DNA of 64,000 nucleotides from Montifringilla adamsi (taxonomy: Eukaryota > Chordata > Aves > Passeriformes > Passeridae), in the NCBI GenBank assembly GCA_017590115.1, contig JAGGNK010007493.1, forward strand, positions 66,351 through 130,350. Reading direction: 5' to 3'. Positions 1-10,297 of this stretch are shown here, piece by piece. How positions within the stretch are numbered: position 1 is the first letter of the stretch; each line of letters opens with the position of its first letter. The notes beneath the pieces are model-generated. The model was not told where the DNA came from and did not search any database. It saw only the letters and a list, made by a program, of their open reading frames with translations. The translations under genes and the position numbers were made by a program.

Positions 1-19
1 CCTGCCCGTCCCCCCTCAC

Positions 20-80
20 CCGTCGCGGGCCCCGCGGAGTCTCCGGAGCCTCCCCCGTCCGCCGCCCCCGGGGCCGCCAT
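20..80 (-). other. Second identical copy of the divergent first coding exon
   Basis: Same Kozak start (80-78), same twenty codons and same GTGAGG donor as 120-180. If both copies are real, transcripts from the upstream promoter would contain two in-line start codons unless the first donor is used. It could equally be a collapsed or expanded assembly repeat. Confidence 0.5.
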
Positions 81-119
81 GGTGGCACCTGCACAGGACT
101 CCTGCCCGTCCCCCCTCAC

Positions 120-180
120 CCGTCGCGGGCCCCGCGGAGTCTCCGGAGCCTCCCCCGTCCGCCGCCCCCGGGGCCGCCAT
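120..180 (-). CDS. First coding exon of an unidentified gene divergent from SEPHS2 (partial)
   Basis: On the minus strand GCCACCATGG places a start codon at 180-178 in a perfect Kozak context. Twenty codons follow (Met-Ala-Ala-Pro-Gly-Ala-Ala-Asp, then Gly/Ser-rich) and then a GTGAGG donor just below 120, leaving phase 1. The exon faces away from SEPHS2 and lies next to the shared CCAAT-rich promoter. The rest of the gene is outside the window. I do not recognise the protein: a Gly/Ala-rich N-terminus carries little family information. An identical copy lies at 20-80. The copy nearer the promoter is taken as the first exon by inference. Confidence 0.5.
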
Positions 181-200
181 GGTGGCACCTGCACAGGACT

Positions 201-594
201 TCCGCTTCCGGCCACGCCGCGGCTCCGCCCACAGAGGGGAAGCAGCTCCACCCCCTCTCGGTCCAGCCAATCCCCGCACGCATTTTCACGTGGCGCCCCG
301 CCCCTTCGGCCAGCCGGACCAATCAGAGCTCGCCTAGCACGCTTCCCGCCGCCGACTCGCGCTGTTTCCGCCTCTCTCCCTGTCAGCCACGCCTCCTTTA
401 CCCACAGACCAATCGCCGCTCTCCTCACCACTCACACCCCCCTTAGGCTCCGCCCAGCACTCGCACCACCTCCCCCTCTCCAAACCCACCAATCCCCGCC
501 CGTCTTCCTCCCGCGTCGCCCAATCAGCGCCCGCTGGCGGCAGGGCCGCAGCCAATCAGCAGCAGCGGCGCTCGGCGCGCCGGTGCATTCCAAG
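201..594. promoter_or_regulatory. Bidirectional CpG-rich promoter with six CCAAT boxes
   Basis: CCAAT pentamers lie in the same orientation at 267-271, 319-323, 409-413, 489-493, 520-524 and 552-556, several as CCAATCAG or CCAATCGC, the classic NF-Y context. The stretch is GC- and CpG-rich, has no obvious TATA box, and separates two divergent start codons (180 on minus, 595 on plus). Spacings of about 30, 50, 80 and 90 bases fit cooperative NF-Y binding. NF-Y use is inferred from the motif. Confidence 0.65.
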
Positions 595-3500
595 ATGGCG
601 GCGGTGCCGGGCGGGTCGCGGCGCTGGGACCCCGCGGCGCTGGGGCTGGACCCGTCCTGGCGCCTCACGGCCTACGGCGAACTGCGCGGCTGAGGCTGCA
701 AAGTCCCGCAGGAGACGCTGCTCAAACTCCTGGCGGGACTGGAGGGGCAGCGCCCGGGAGGAGGAGGCGGAGGGGACGGAGCGGAAGCAGAGAGCGGCGG
801 GGCCCCGGCGCTGGGTGAGAGAGCGGAGAGCCCGGGAGGGCTGAGGGAGCCGGAGGGACCTCGTGGAGCCCTCGGACGGGGGGCTTGGGGGCTCCAGGGG
901 GAGCCAGGAGGGCTCGAGGCGGGCTCAGGGACACGGCGGGGGCGCTGAGGGGTCTCAGGGGCTTGGGGGAGCCCTCAGAGGGGGCGCTGAGGGGCTTTGG
1001 GTGGGTTTGGGGGAGCCAGGAGGGCTCGGGGCGGACTCAGTACCATGGCGGGGGCGCTGAGGGGTTTGGGGGGGTCGGGAGGGCGCAGGACCGGTGAGTG
1101 ACCTTCTCCCCTGCCCAGCTGTGTCTGGGTGGGGGAGGGGGAGGCCATGCGGCCTGAGAGAGAGGGAGGCCGGAGCCCCTGCAAGGTGCAGGGGTGGAGG
1201 AGTTCTGGGATGGTTTGGGCAGCCCCCCCAGGAGAGAATGATAGAGACTGTGCAGGCTGGAAATTTGATATCTCATGCCAGCACCACGGACAGGAGGAGA
1301 AGGGGGGGGGGGGGGGGGGGGGGGGGGCCCCCCGCGGATCCGGTTCCCCCCTCCCGCCCGGATCCGCGTTCCCCTCCCCATCCGGGTCTGCCCCGAGCCT
1401 GGGTCCCCCACCCCCGGCGGGGGCTGTGCTGCCATGAGGGGCTCCGTGCCCCCCTCGTGCCCCCCGTGATGGGCTCGGTCCCCACCTCGTGCCACCCGTG
1501 ATGGGCTCGGTCCCCACCTCGTGCCCCCCGTGATGGGCTCGGTGCCCCAGTGATGGGCTTGGTGCCTCCACTGAGGGCTCAGTGCCCCCTCTCATGCCCC
1601 CCATGATGGGCTCAGTGCCCCCGTTGTGCCCCCCTGAGGGCTCTTTGCCCCCCATGAGGGGCTCGGTGCCCCAGGGATGAGCTCGGTGCCCCCCTGGTAC
1701 CCCCCTGGTGCCCCCCTGAACCCTCGGTGCCCCCCTGGTGCCCATAGGCATTGGGCTGGACTCGTGTGTGATCCCGCTGCGGCACGGGGGGCTCTCGCTG
1801 GTGCAGACCACCGACTTCTTCTACCCCATCATCGATGACCCCTACATGATGGTACCCCAAAAATACCCCCTGCACCCCAAAACCCCCCTCTGGGACCCCA
1901 AAAATATCCTCTGCACCCCAAAACCCGCCTCTGGGATCCCAAAAATACCCCTTACACCCCAAAACCCCCCCTTGGGACCCTAGAAATGGCCCCTGCACCC
2001 CAAAATCACCCTCTGGGACCCCAGAAATACCCTCTGCCCCCCAGAACCTCCCTGGGACCCCACAAATACCCCCTTGCACCCCAAAATCAGCCCTGGGGAC
2101 CCCCCAGATCCTATCAGGAATCTTGGGAAACTCCAAATCCCTCCAGGGGTCCCCCCAATTCCCCCCTGAGCTTCTTCCTCCCTCCTGGGACCCCCAAACC
2201 TTCCTGGGCCCCTCCCCAGACCCAATTGGGGTCCCCCAGTTCTACCCTGGAGCCCCCCAAACCCCACCCTGAGCATTCCAAATCCTTTCAGGCCCCCCAA
2301 ATTCTGTCTGCAGACCCCCAAATCCCCCCTGGGAACCCCAAATCTCCTTGTAGCTTCCCCATTCATATTCCTGGGTCCCCCAAGCTCTCCTTGGCCCCCC
2401 AAAACCCCCGCAAGATCCTTTAGTCCTCTCCTGGGCCCCCCAAATCCTCCCGAGGGCCCCCAAAATCCTCTTGTGACCCCCCCAGTTCTGTGCCAGGCTC
2501 CCTAAACCCCTACTTGGGCTTCCCCAAATTCCCCCTGGAGACCCCCCAGTCCCATCCTGGGCACCCCTAATCCCCCTGGGCACCCCAAATCCCACCCTGG
2601 GCACCCCAAATCCCCCCTGGGAGCCTCGAAATCCCATCCTGGCTACCCCAAATCTCACCCTGAGGACCCCAGATCCCACCCTGGGGATCCCAAATCCCCC
2701 TGGAGAGCCCCCCCAGTCCCATCCTGGGCACCCCAATTCCCCCTGGGGACCCCAAATCCCCCCTAGAGACCCCCCAGTCCCATCCTGAGCACGCCAAATC
2801 CCCCCTGGGCACCCCAATTCCCCCTGGGAGCCTCCAAATACCACCCTGGGGACCCTAAATCCCCCCTGGGGACCCCAAATCTGACCCTGGGGACCCTAAA
2901 TCCCCCTTGGGGACCCCAAATTCCCCCAAAGACCCCCAAATCTGACCCTGGGCACCCCAAATCCTCCCTGGGGACCCGAAATCCCCTTTGGATCCCACAG
3001 ATTTGATCCCAAGGGCCCCAAACTCCACCTTGGACCCCTCCTCCAATCCCACTTTGGGCCCTCCAAACACCATCAGGGTCCCCCAATCCTTTCCTGGACC
3101 CCCCCAAATCCCATTTTGGGCCTCCCAGTCCTGTCCCAAACCCCCCAAGCCCCTCCCCCGTTGCAGGGCCGCATCGCCTGCGCCAACGTCCTGAGTGACC
3201 TGTACGCCATGGGGGTGACAGAGTGTGACAATGTCCTGATGCTGCTCAGTGTCAGCCAGCGCATGAGCGAGGAGGTGACAGGGGCAGGGGACACAGGGGG
3301 GACACAGGGACACAGCCTGGGTGTGACAATGTCCTGGTGCTGCTGAGAGAGGAGGTGACAAGGACAGGGACTTGGGAGGGACACAGGGACACAGCCTGGG
3401 TGTGACAATGTCCTGGTGCTGCTGAATGAGGAGGTGACAGGGACAGGGACATGGAGGGAACACAGGGACACAGCCTGGGTGTGACAATGTCCTGGTGGCT

Positions 3501-6500
3501 GCTGAATGAGGAGGTGACAGGGACAGGGACATGGAGGGGACACAGGGACACAGCCTGGGTGTGACAATGTCCTGGTGCTGCTGAGTGAGGAGGTGACAGG
3601 GACAGGGGACACAGGGGGGACACAGGGACACAGCCTGGGTGTGACAATGTCCTGGTGCTGCTGAGAGAGGCGGTGACAGGGACAGGGGACACAGGGAGGA
3701 CACAGGGACATGGTGGGGACAGCAGACACGAGGGAACACAGGCAGGTGCGTGGGGATGGCAGGGTGGTGACAGGGACATGATGCAGGACAGGTGTGTGGC
3801 AGGGGCAGAGTGGTGACAGGGACAGCCAGGGGGACAGACTGGAGGGGACACAAGGTCACTGTGCTGGGGTGACAGTGACAACAGGCAGCACAGGGACGCT
3901 GGGTCATGGGGGGCACATGGCAGTGACACTGACAGGGGAGGGGGCTCGCAGTGATTCTGGGGACAGGGGGGTGACAGGGGTGAGTGTGACAGGTGTGTTG
4001 AGGGGGCAGGAATGAGTCACAGGGACACTGAGGGGATGACAGGGACATTGGGGGGTGATAGGAGACACTGGGGGGGGGACAGGGACACTGAGAGAGTGCA
4101 GTGACCTGGGGTGACAGGGGCACTGCGGGGGTGAGAGGGCACTGGGAGGTGACAGTGACACAGGGGTGACAGGGCCGGTGGTGTCCCCCCAGGAGAGGGA
4201 CAAGGTGATGCCGCTGATCATCCAGGGCTTCCGGGACGCGGCCGAGGACGGGGGGACGTCGGTGACAGGGGGACAGACCGTGCTCAACCCCTGGGTCATC
4301 GTGGGGGGCGTGGCCACCGCCGTCTGCCAATCCAGCGAGTTCATCATGTGAGTCATGGGCGGGGCCACTGCCACCTGCCAATCACTGGTGTGATGGGCAG
4401 GGCCACTGCCTCCTGTCACTCATTGGTGTAGTGGGAGGAGCTACTGTCACTTGTCAATCATTGGTGTGCTGGTAAGAGCCACTGTCACCTGTCAATCATT
4501 GGTGTGGTGGGTGGGGCTGCTGTCACCTGTCAGTCATTGGTGTGGTGGGAGGAGCCACTGTTACCTGTCAATCATTTGTGTCGTGGGTGGGGCCGCTGTC
4601 TCCCATCAATCATTGGTGTGGTGGGTGGGGCTGCTGTCACCTGTCAGTCATTGGTGTGCAGGTGTGTTGTGAGACACTGCGGGGGTGACAGGGACACTGA
4701 GAGAGTGACAGTGACCTGGGGGTGACAGGGACACTGGGGGGCTGAGAGGGACCCTGACAGAGTGACGGTGACCTGGGGGTGACAGGGACACTGGGGGGGT
4801 GAGAGGGACACTGAGAAAGTGACAGTGACCTGGGGGTGACAGGGGCACTGTGGGGGTGAGAGGGCACTGGGAGGTGACAGTGACACAGGGGTGACAGGGC
4901 CGGTGGTGTCCCCCCAGGAGAGGGACAAGGTGATGCCGCTGATCATCCAGGGCTTCCGGGACGCGGCCGAGGACGGGGGGACGTCGGTGACAGGGGGACA
5001 GACCGTGCTCAACCCCTGGGTCATCGTGGGGGGCGTGGCCACCGCCGTCTGCCAATCCAGCGAGTTCATCATGTGAGTCATGGGCGGGGCCACTGCCACC
5101 TGCCAATCACTGGTGTGATGGGCAGGGCCACTGCCTCCTGTCACTCATTGGTGTAGTGGGAGGAGCTACTGTCACTTGTCAATCATTGGTGTGCTGGTAA
5201 GAGCCACTGTCACCTGTCAATCATTGGTGTGGTGGGTGGGGCTGCTGTCACCTGTCAGTCATTGGTGTGGCTGTCAATCATTGGCATGGTAGGAGGGATC
5301 ACTGTCACCTGTCAATCATTGATGTGGGGGTGGGACCACTGTCACCTGTCAGTCATTGGTGTGGTAGGAGTAGCCACTGTCTCCCATCAGTCATTGGTGT
5401 GGTGGGTGGGGCTACTGCCTCCTGGCAATAATTTCTGTGAATGATGGGTGGGGCCACTGCCTCCTGTCAATCATTTCTGAGTGGCAGGGGCGGGGCCTGG
5501 GGCAGGGTCAGTGCTGCCAATGAAAGCCATCATTGGAGTGGTGGGTGGGGCTTGGGAGGGGTGTGGTCATGGCCATGTGTCCGGGGCGTGTCCCATGCTG
5601 ACCCCAGCCCCGGCCAGGCCGGACAGCGCCGTGCCTGGGGACGTGCTGGTGCTGACCAAGCCCCTGGGGACACACATGGCTGTCACCGCCCACCAGTGGC
5701 TGGACATGGTGAGTGACACCGCGGGCACCTGGGCGGGGCCACAAGGGACAGGGGACCTCAGACGGGTCTGGGACACCCTGGTGTCCCCCAGAGGAGCCAC
5801 AACGGGACTGAAATCCACCTGAGATGTCCCCAGTGGCACCCCAAAGCCACCCCAGTGTCCCCAAAGGGACCCTGAGCACGGCGGGGCTGTCCCCAAGGTG
5901 TCCCTGACGCTGTCCCACCCCTGTCCCCGCAGCCCGAGCGCTGGAACAAGATCAAGCTGGTGGTGACACGCGAGGAGGTGGAGCTGGCCTACCAGGAGGC
6001 TGTGGCCAGCATGGCCACCCTGAACCGCACTGGTGCGTGACCCTGGGGACAAGAGCCACCCACAGGGACCCAGGGGGTCCCCAGAGTCATCCTGGGGGGG
6101 CCATAGGCCCCTAAGTGATCAGGGGGTTCCTAAAGGCACCCCAGATGTCCCCAGAGCCACCCCAGGGATCCCCTGAGCCACTGCAGGGAACACAAAGCCA
6201 CCGGGGGAGTCCCTAAAGCCACTGCAGGGTGTTCCTAGGCCAGGCTGGGTGTCCCCAAAGCCCCCCTTGAGTGTCCCCACACTGGGGGTGGCTGTGTGAG
6301 GTGACACGGTGTTCCCCTGCCACGGGGTCCATGTGAGGTGACACGGTGTCCCTCCCTGAGGTGACACTGCCTCCCCTGAGGTGACAATGTCCCCTGAGCT
6401 GGCACTGTCCCTCTGCAATGGCAGGGGGCTGTGTGAGGTGACACTGCCTCCTGAGCTGTCACTGTTCCCTGAGCTGTCCCTGCCCCCTGAGGTGGCACTG

Positions 6501-9500
6501 TCCCCTGAGCTCTCCTTGACACCCAGTGGTAGGGGGCTGTGTGAGGTGGCACTGTCCTTGCTGAGCTGTCCCTGTCTCCAGCGGCAGGGGGCTGTCCCCC
6601 GAGGTGTCCCTGTCCCCCTGAGCTCTCCCTGTCCCCTGAGGTGTCATCTCCTATCCCCAGCGGCAGGGGGCTGTGTGGGCTGTCCCTGTCCTCAGCTGTC
6701 CCTGTCCTCTGAGCTGTCCCTGTCCCCTGAGTTGTCCCCTCCTGTCCCCAGCAGTAGGGGGCTGTGTGGGCTGTCTGTGTCCCTGTCTCCTGTGCTGTCC
6801 CTGTCTCCTGTGCTGTCCTTGTCCCTGCCTCCTGAGCTGTCCCCGTCCTGTCCCCAGTGGCAGGGGCTGTGTCTCCCTGTCCCCTGAGGTGTCCCTGTCC
6901 CCCTGAGCTGTCCCTGTCCCCTGAGGTGTTCATGTCCCCTGAGCTGTCCCCGTCCCCTGAGCTGTCCCTGTCCCCTGCTCTCCCTGCCCCCTGAGCTGTC
7001 CCTGTTCCCCTGAGCTGTCCCTGCCCCCTGAGCTGTCCCTGTCCCCTGAGGTGTCCCTGTTCCCCTGAGGTGTCCCTTGCTGTCCCTGTCCCCTGAGCTG
7101 TCCCTGCCCCCTGAGCTGTCCCTGCCCCCTGAGCTGTCCCTGTCCCCTGAGGTGTCCCCTGCTGTCCCCAGCGGCAGGGCTGATGCGAGCCTTCGGGGCG
7201 CACGCGGCCACCGACGTGACGGGTTTCGGGGTGCTGGGGCACGCGCGGGCGCTGGCGGCGCAGCAGCGCCTGGACGTGGCCTTCGTCATCCACAACCTGC
7301 CCATCATCGCCTGCATGGCCGCCGTCAGCCGGGCCTGCGGGGGCCGCGGGGGGCTGCTGCAGGGCACCGCCCCCGAGACCTCGGGTACGGCCCCAAAAAT
7401 GGGATTGGGGACCCATAAAAAGGGATTGGGGACCCTGAAAATGGGACTGGGGGCACTGGGAATGGGACTGGGGGCACTGCTGCAGGGCACCGCCCCCGAG
7501 ACCTCGGGTACGGCCCCAAAAACGGGATTGGGGACCCATAAAAAGGGATTGGGGACCCTGAAAATGGGACTGGGGGCACTGGGAATGGCATTAGGGACAC
7601 TGGGAATGGGACTGGGGACCCTAAAAATGGGATTGGGGGCTGCTGCAGGGCACTGCCCCCAAGACCTCAGGTACAGTCAGGGGAACCCTAAAAACAGGAA
7701 TGGAGGCCCTGAAAATGGGACTTGGGACACTGCTGCAGGGCACTGCCCCCAAGACATCGAGTGTGGCCCCAAAACGAGATTAGGAACCCCAAAAACGGGA
7801 TTTGAGACACTGGGAATGGGATTGGGGACCCCAAAAATGGGACTGGGGACCCTAAAAATGGGAATGGGGGCACTTCTGCAGGGCACCGAGTACGGCCCCA
7901 AAATGGGGGTGGGGACCCCAAAAATGGGATTGGGGGCCCTGGGAATGGAACTGGGGACCCTGAAAATGGGAAAAAGTGCTCTGGAAATGGGATTAGGGAC
8001 TCTGAAAATGGGACTGGGGAGCCCGAAAATGGGAAAAGGGGCGCTGGGAGTGGGACTGAGGGCCCTGAAAATTGGATTGGGAACTCTGAAAATGGGATTG
8101 AGTACCCCGAAAATGGGGTAAGGGGCACTGGGAATGGGATTGGGGACTCTGAAAATGGGATTGGGGAACCTGGAATGGCAACAGGGGCACTGGGAATGGG
8201 ACTGGTGAGCCCGAAAATGGGAACAGGGGTTCTGGGAATGGGGTTGGGGAGCCTGGAATGGAATTGGGGGTTCTGGGAATGGGATTGGGGACCCTGAAAT
8301 GGGAATAGGAGCACTAGGAATGGGACTGGGGAGCCTGAAAATGGGAATAGGGGCACTGGGAATGGGACTGGGGAGCCTGAAAATGGGAATAGGGGCACTG
8401 GGAATGGGATTGGTGAGCCCGAAAATGGGAACAGGGGCTCTGGGGGTGGGAGTGGGGGTTCTGGGAATGGTGTTGGGGGTTCTCGGAATGGGATTGGGGG
8501 TTCTGGGAATGGGGTTGGGGAGCCCGAAAATGGCGTGGTCGATGTGAGGGGACACTGGGTCATCCTGGCCGGCGAGGGGGCACTGGGTCCTCCCGGCCAG
8601 CAGGGGGCGCTGTGCATCATGGCAGGACCCTGGGAATGGGGAAAAACAGCCCCAAAAACGGGGAGGGAGGCTCAGAAATGAAGGGATGGAGCCTAGAAAT
8701 GGGACGGGGACTGCAAAAACAGAATGGGGGAACCCAGAAATGGGGAGGGGTCCCCAAGAACGGCATGGGGGCCCCAAAAATTGCGGGGGGTCAGCCCGGC
8801 CAGCAGGGGGCGAGGTACGCGGTGACAGGAACCTGGAAACGGGATAAAATACCCCAAAAATGGAATTAAGGGTGCTAAAAATGGGATAAGAGACCCCAAA
8901 AATGGGATAAAGGACCCTGAAAATGGGATAAGAGACCCCAGGAATGGAATTAGGGGTGCTAAAAATGGGAAAAGAGATCCAGAAAATGGGATAGAGGATC
9001 CCAAAAACGGGATAGGGAAGCCCAGAAACAGGATAAGGGACACTAAAAATGGGGTGGGGACCCCAAAAACGGGATAAAGAACATTAAAAACAGGATAAGG
9101 GACCCTAAAATTGTGGAGGGCTCCGATAAGGGGGGGGAATGGGGGCACATTGGATCAGCTCTGGCAGCAGGACCCTGGAAATGGGGAGAAAAAGCCCAAA
9201 AATGGGAAAGGGGAGGGGAAAATGGGGGAGGGGGGGGGGGGAAGGATCCCAAAAACAGAGCGACCTCCAAAAACGGAGGGAGGGATGCCAAAAATGGGGG
9301 GAGGGATGCCAAAATTGGTGGGTAGGACCCCAAAAACGGAGGGAGGGATCCCAAAATCAGAGGGTTATTCCCCAAAAATGGCAGGAGAGATCCCCAAACT
9401 CCCTGTTTTGGATGAACATTTCCGCTCAATCCACATTTCCCCGCCCGGGGTTTTGGGGTGCCCACGGTTTTGGGGTGCCCATGGTTTTGGGGTGCCCAGG

Positions 9501-10297
9501 TTTCAGGGTGCCCGGGGTTTTGGGGTGTTCTGGGGTGTTTTGAGGTATTTTGGGGTGGTTTTGGGTTGCTGGGGTTTTGGGGTGCCCGCAGTTTCAGGAT
9601 GCCTGGAGTTTTGGGGTGCCGGGGTTTTGGGGTGCCCGGAGTTCTGGGGTGTTTTGGGGATGGTTCTGGGGTGTTTTTGAGGTGTGTTTGGGCTGTTTTT
9701 GGGGTGGTTTTGGGATGTTTTTGAGATGTGTTTGGGGTGTTTTTGGGGTGACACCCCCGTTCTTTCCCAGGGGAGCTGCTGGGGGTGCTGCCCCACACCC
9801 AGGCTGCACGGTTCTGGGCTGGTTTTGGGATATTTTTGGGATGATTCTGGGGTGTTTTTGGGCTGGTTTTGGGGTGTGTTTGAGACGGTTTTGGGCTATT
9901 TTTGGGATGTTTTTGAGATGTTTTTGGGGTGACACCACCGTTTTCTCCCCGGGGGGGCTGCTGGTGGTGCTGCCCCGCGCCCAGGCCGCGCGGTTCTGGG
10001 CTGGTTTTGGCGGGTGTTTGGGCTGGTTTTAGGATGTTTTTGGGGTGACACCCCCGTTCTTTCCCAGGGGGGCTGCTGGTGGTGCTGCCCCGCGCCCAGG
10101 CCGCGCGGTTCTGCGCGGAGCTGAAGGCGCCGGGGCGCGGCGCGGGGCTGCAGGCCTGGATCGTGGGCGTGGTGGAGAAGGGGCCCCGCGGCGCTCGGGT
10201 CATCGACAAACCCCGCGTGATCGAGGTGCCTCCCCGAGGGGCCCCCCAAAACCCCGAGAGCCCCGCCAGCCCCCCCCCGGAGCCGGGGGTTCCATGA
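595..10297 (+). CDS. SEPHS2: Selenophosphate synthetase 2 (selenoprotein), eight coding exons
   Basis: Makes monoselenophosphate from selenide and ATP, the selenium donor for Sec-tRNA synthesis; cytosolic. Coding exons: 595-814, 1748-1851, 3167-3274, 4193-4347, 5618-5708, 5933-6032, 7172-7384, 10068-10297. All junctions are GT-AG and phase-consistent, giving about 406 residues (human 448). The active-site loop reads Gly-(TGA)-Gly-Cys-Lys-Val, so TGA 691-693 is selenocysteine 33 and the Lys is kept. Family motifs seen include [77 protein letters not shown], and DKPRVIEV near the end. Mammalian SEPHS2 is an intronless retrocopy, so this is the ancestral intron-bearing form. Exon 4 has an identical second copy at 4918-5072. 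No convincing SECIS element was found downstream. It lies tail-to-tail with IKBKG. Confidence 0.95.
691..693 (+). other. SEPHS2: In-frame TGA read as selenocysteine (codon 33 of SEPHS2)
   Basis: The TGA is exactly in frame with the ATG at 595 and is followed by GGC TGC AAA GTC (Gly-Cys-Lys-Val), the catalytic loop of selenophosphate synthetases, where SPS2 has Sec and SPS1 paralogues have another residue. It is not a pseudogene lesion because coding conservation continues through seven more exons. Confidence 0.93.
1302..1327 (+). repeat. 26-G homopolymer in SEPHS2 intron 1
   Basis: An uninterrupted run of 26 G followed at once by CCCCCC. The run can form a G-quadruplex in the transcript, and with the following C run can fold on itself. 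Its true length is unreliable in most sequencing chemistries. Confidence 0.9.
1440..3160. repeat. Intron 1-2 minisatellites of SEPHS2
   Basis: From 1440 to 1740 a unit of about 30 bases built on 'cccgtgatgggctcggt' repeats imperfectly up to the exon 2 acceptor. From 1855 to 3160 intron 2 is almost wholly a degenerate 25-30 base unit of the type 'ccccaaatcccccctggga'. Long open frames on both strands here are compositional. Confidence 0.85.
3321..3677 (+). repeat. Five decayed tandem copies of the SEPHS2 exon 3 3' edge and donor
   Basis: Units near 3321, 3401, 3478, 3559 and 3638 each carry 'gtgtgacaatgtcctgg' followed by 'ctgctga' and 'gaggaggtgaca', matching the end of exon 3 (Cys-Asp-Asn-Val-Leu ... 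Glu-Glu) and its GTGACA donor at 3275. The middle of the exon tail is missing in every copy. Period is about 80 bases. Confidence 0.85.
4112..5270 (+). repeat. Tandem duplication (offset 725) carrying SEPHS2 exon 4
   Basis: About 430 bases from 4112 and from 4837 are nearly identical: acceptor region, the whole 155-base exon, donor, and the following 40-base minisatellite. Only isolated differences are visible in the left flank. This implies a very recent event, gene conversion, or an assembly error. Confidence 0.88.
4400..5480 (+). repeat. 40-base minisatellite in SEPHS2 intron 4
   Basis: A unit built on 'tgtcaatcattggtgtggtg' followed by 'ggtggggctgctgtcacc' recurs on both sides of the duplicated exon. 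Each unit contains an inverted CCAAT (ATTGG), probably fortuitous. Confidence 0.8.
4918..5072 (+). CDS. SEPHS2: Second, identical copy of SEPHS2 exon 4
   Basis: Same 155 bases as 4193-4347 with the same AG acceptor and GTGAGT donor, so it looks splice-competent. The exon enters in phase 0 and leaves in phase 2, so including both copies would shift the frame. A working mRNA can use either copy but not both. Whether the second copy is real is unproven. Confidence 0.7.
6417..6880 (+). repeat. Six decayed copies of the SEPHS2 exon 7 acceptor edge
   Basis: The real junction at 7167-7185 reads ccccag followed by cggcagggctg. Related blocks with 'ggcagggggctgtg' after a CAG, some with a full ccccag, lie near 6417, 6523, 6578, 6657, 6747 and 6854. 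They are separated by 'cctgagctgtccctgtc' type repeats that fill intron 6. Several are plausible decoy acceptors. Confidence 0.75.
7470..7897 (+). repeat. Four copies of the SEPHS2 exon 7 3' edge plus donor
   Basis: The end of exon 7 ([10 protein letters not shown]) with its GTACGG donor recurs at about 7477-7515 (essentially intact), 7639-7673, 7730-7765 and 7875-7897 (progressively decayed). Each is followed by 'ccccaaaa' and the intron 7 repeat. Confidence 0.88.
7898..9420 (+). repeat. Intron 7 minisatellite of SEPHS2
   Basis: A degenerate unit of about 24-28 bases, 'ctgaaaatgggattgggg' with variants, fills the intron. It produces spurious long frames rich in Gly-Leu-Gly-Thr on plus and Pro-Ile-Pro-Phe on minus. 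Confidence 0.85.
9755..10004 (+). repeat. Two decayed copies of the SEPHS2 exon 8 acceptor edge
   Basis: At 9755-9822 and 9925-10004 the sequence repeats the exon 8 acceptor tract 'gtgacacccccgttct' and first coding bases (Gly-Leu-Leu-Val-Val-Leu-Pro ... Ala-Gln-Ala-Ala-Arg-Phe), then runs into T/G-rich intron. The second copy lost the acceptor AG (ccccgg); the first keeps it. Confidence 0.85.

Larger units (their letters stand above)
1..200. repeat. 100-bp perfect tandem duplication, two copies
   Basis: Bases 1-100 and 101-200 look identical. Each copy holds, on the minus strand, a start codon in an optimal Kozak context and a splice donor, so the duplicated unit is a first coding exon with flanks. 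The left copy begins at the window edge, so more copies may lie outside. This may be a real duplication or an assembly artefact. Confidence 0.9.

Noticed and set aside
691..693. SEPHS2 as a pseudogene because of an early stop
   Set aside because: The TGA sits at the known selenocysteine site and all later exons are intact.
2855..4381. 508-residue minus-strand open frame over SEPHS2 introns 2-4
   Set aside because: Composition-driven frame through tandem repeats and antisense to real exons; no conserved domain.
7677..8777. Pro-rich minus-strand frame of 366 residues
   Set aside because: Antisense of the intron 7 minisatellite; several frames are open in the same stretch.
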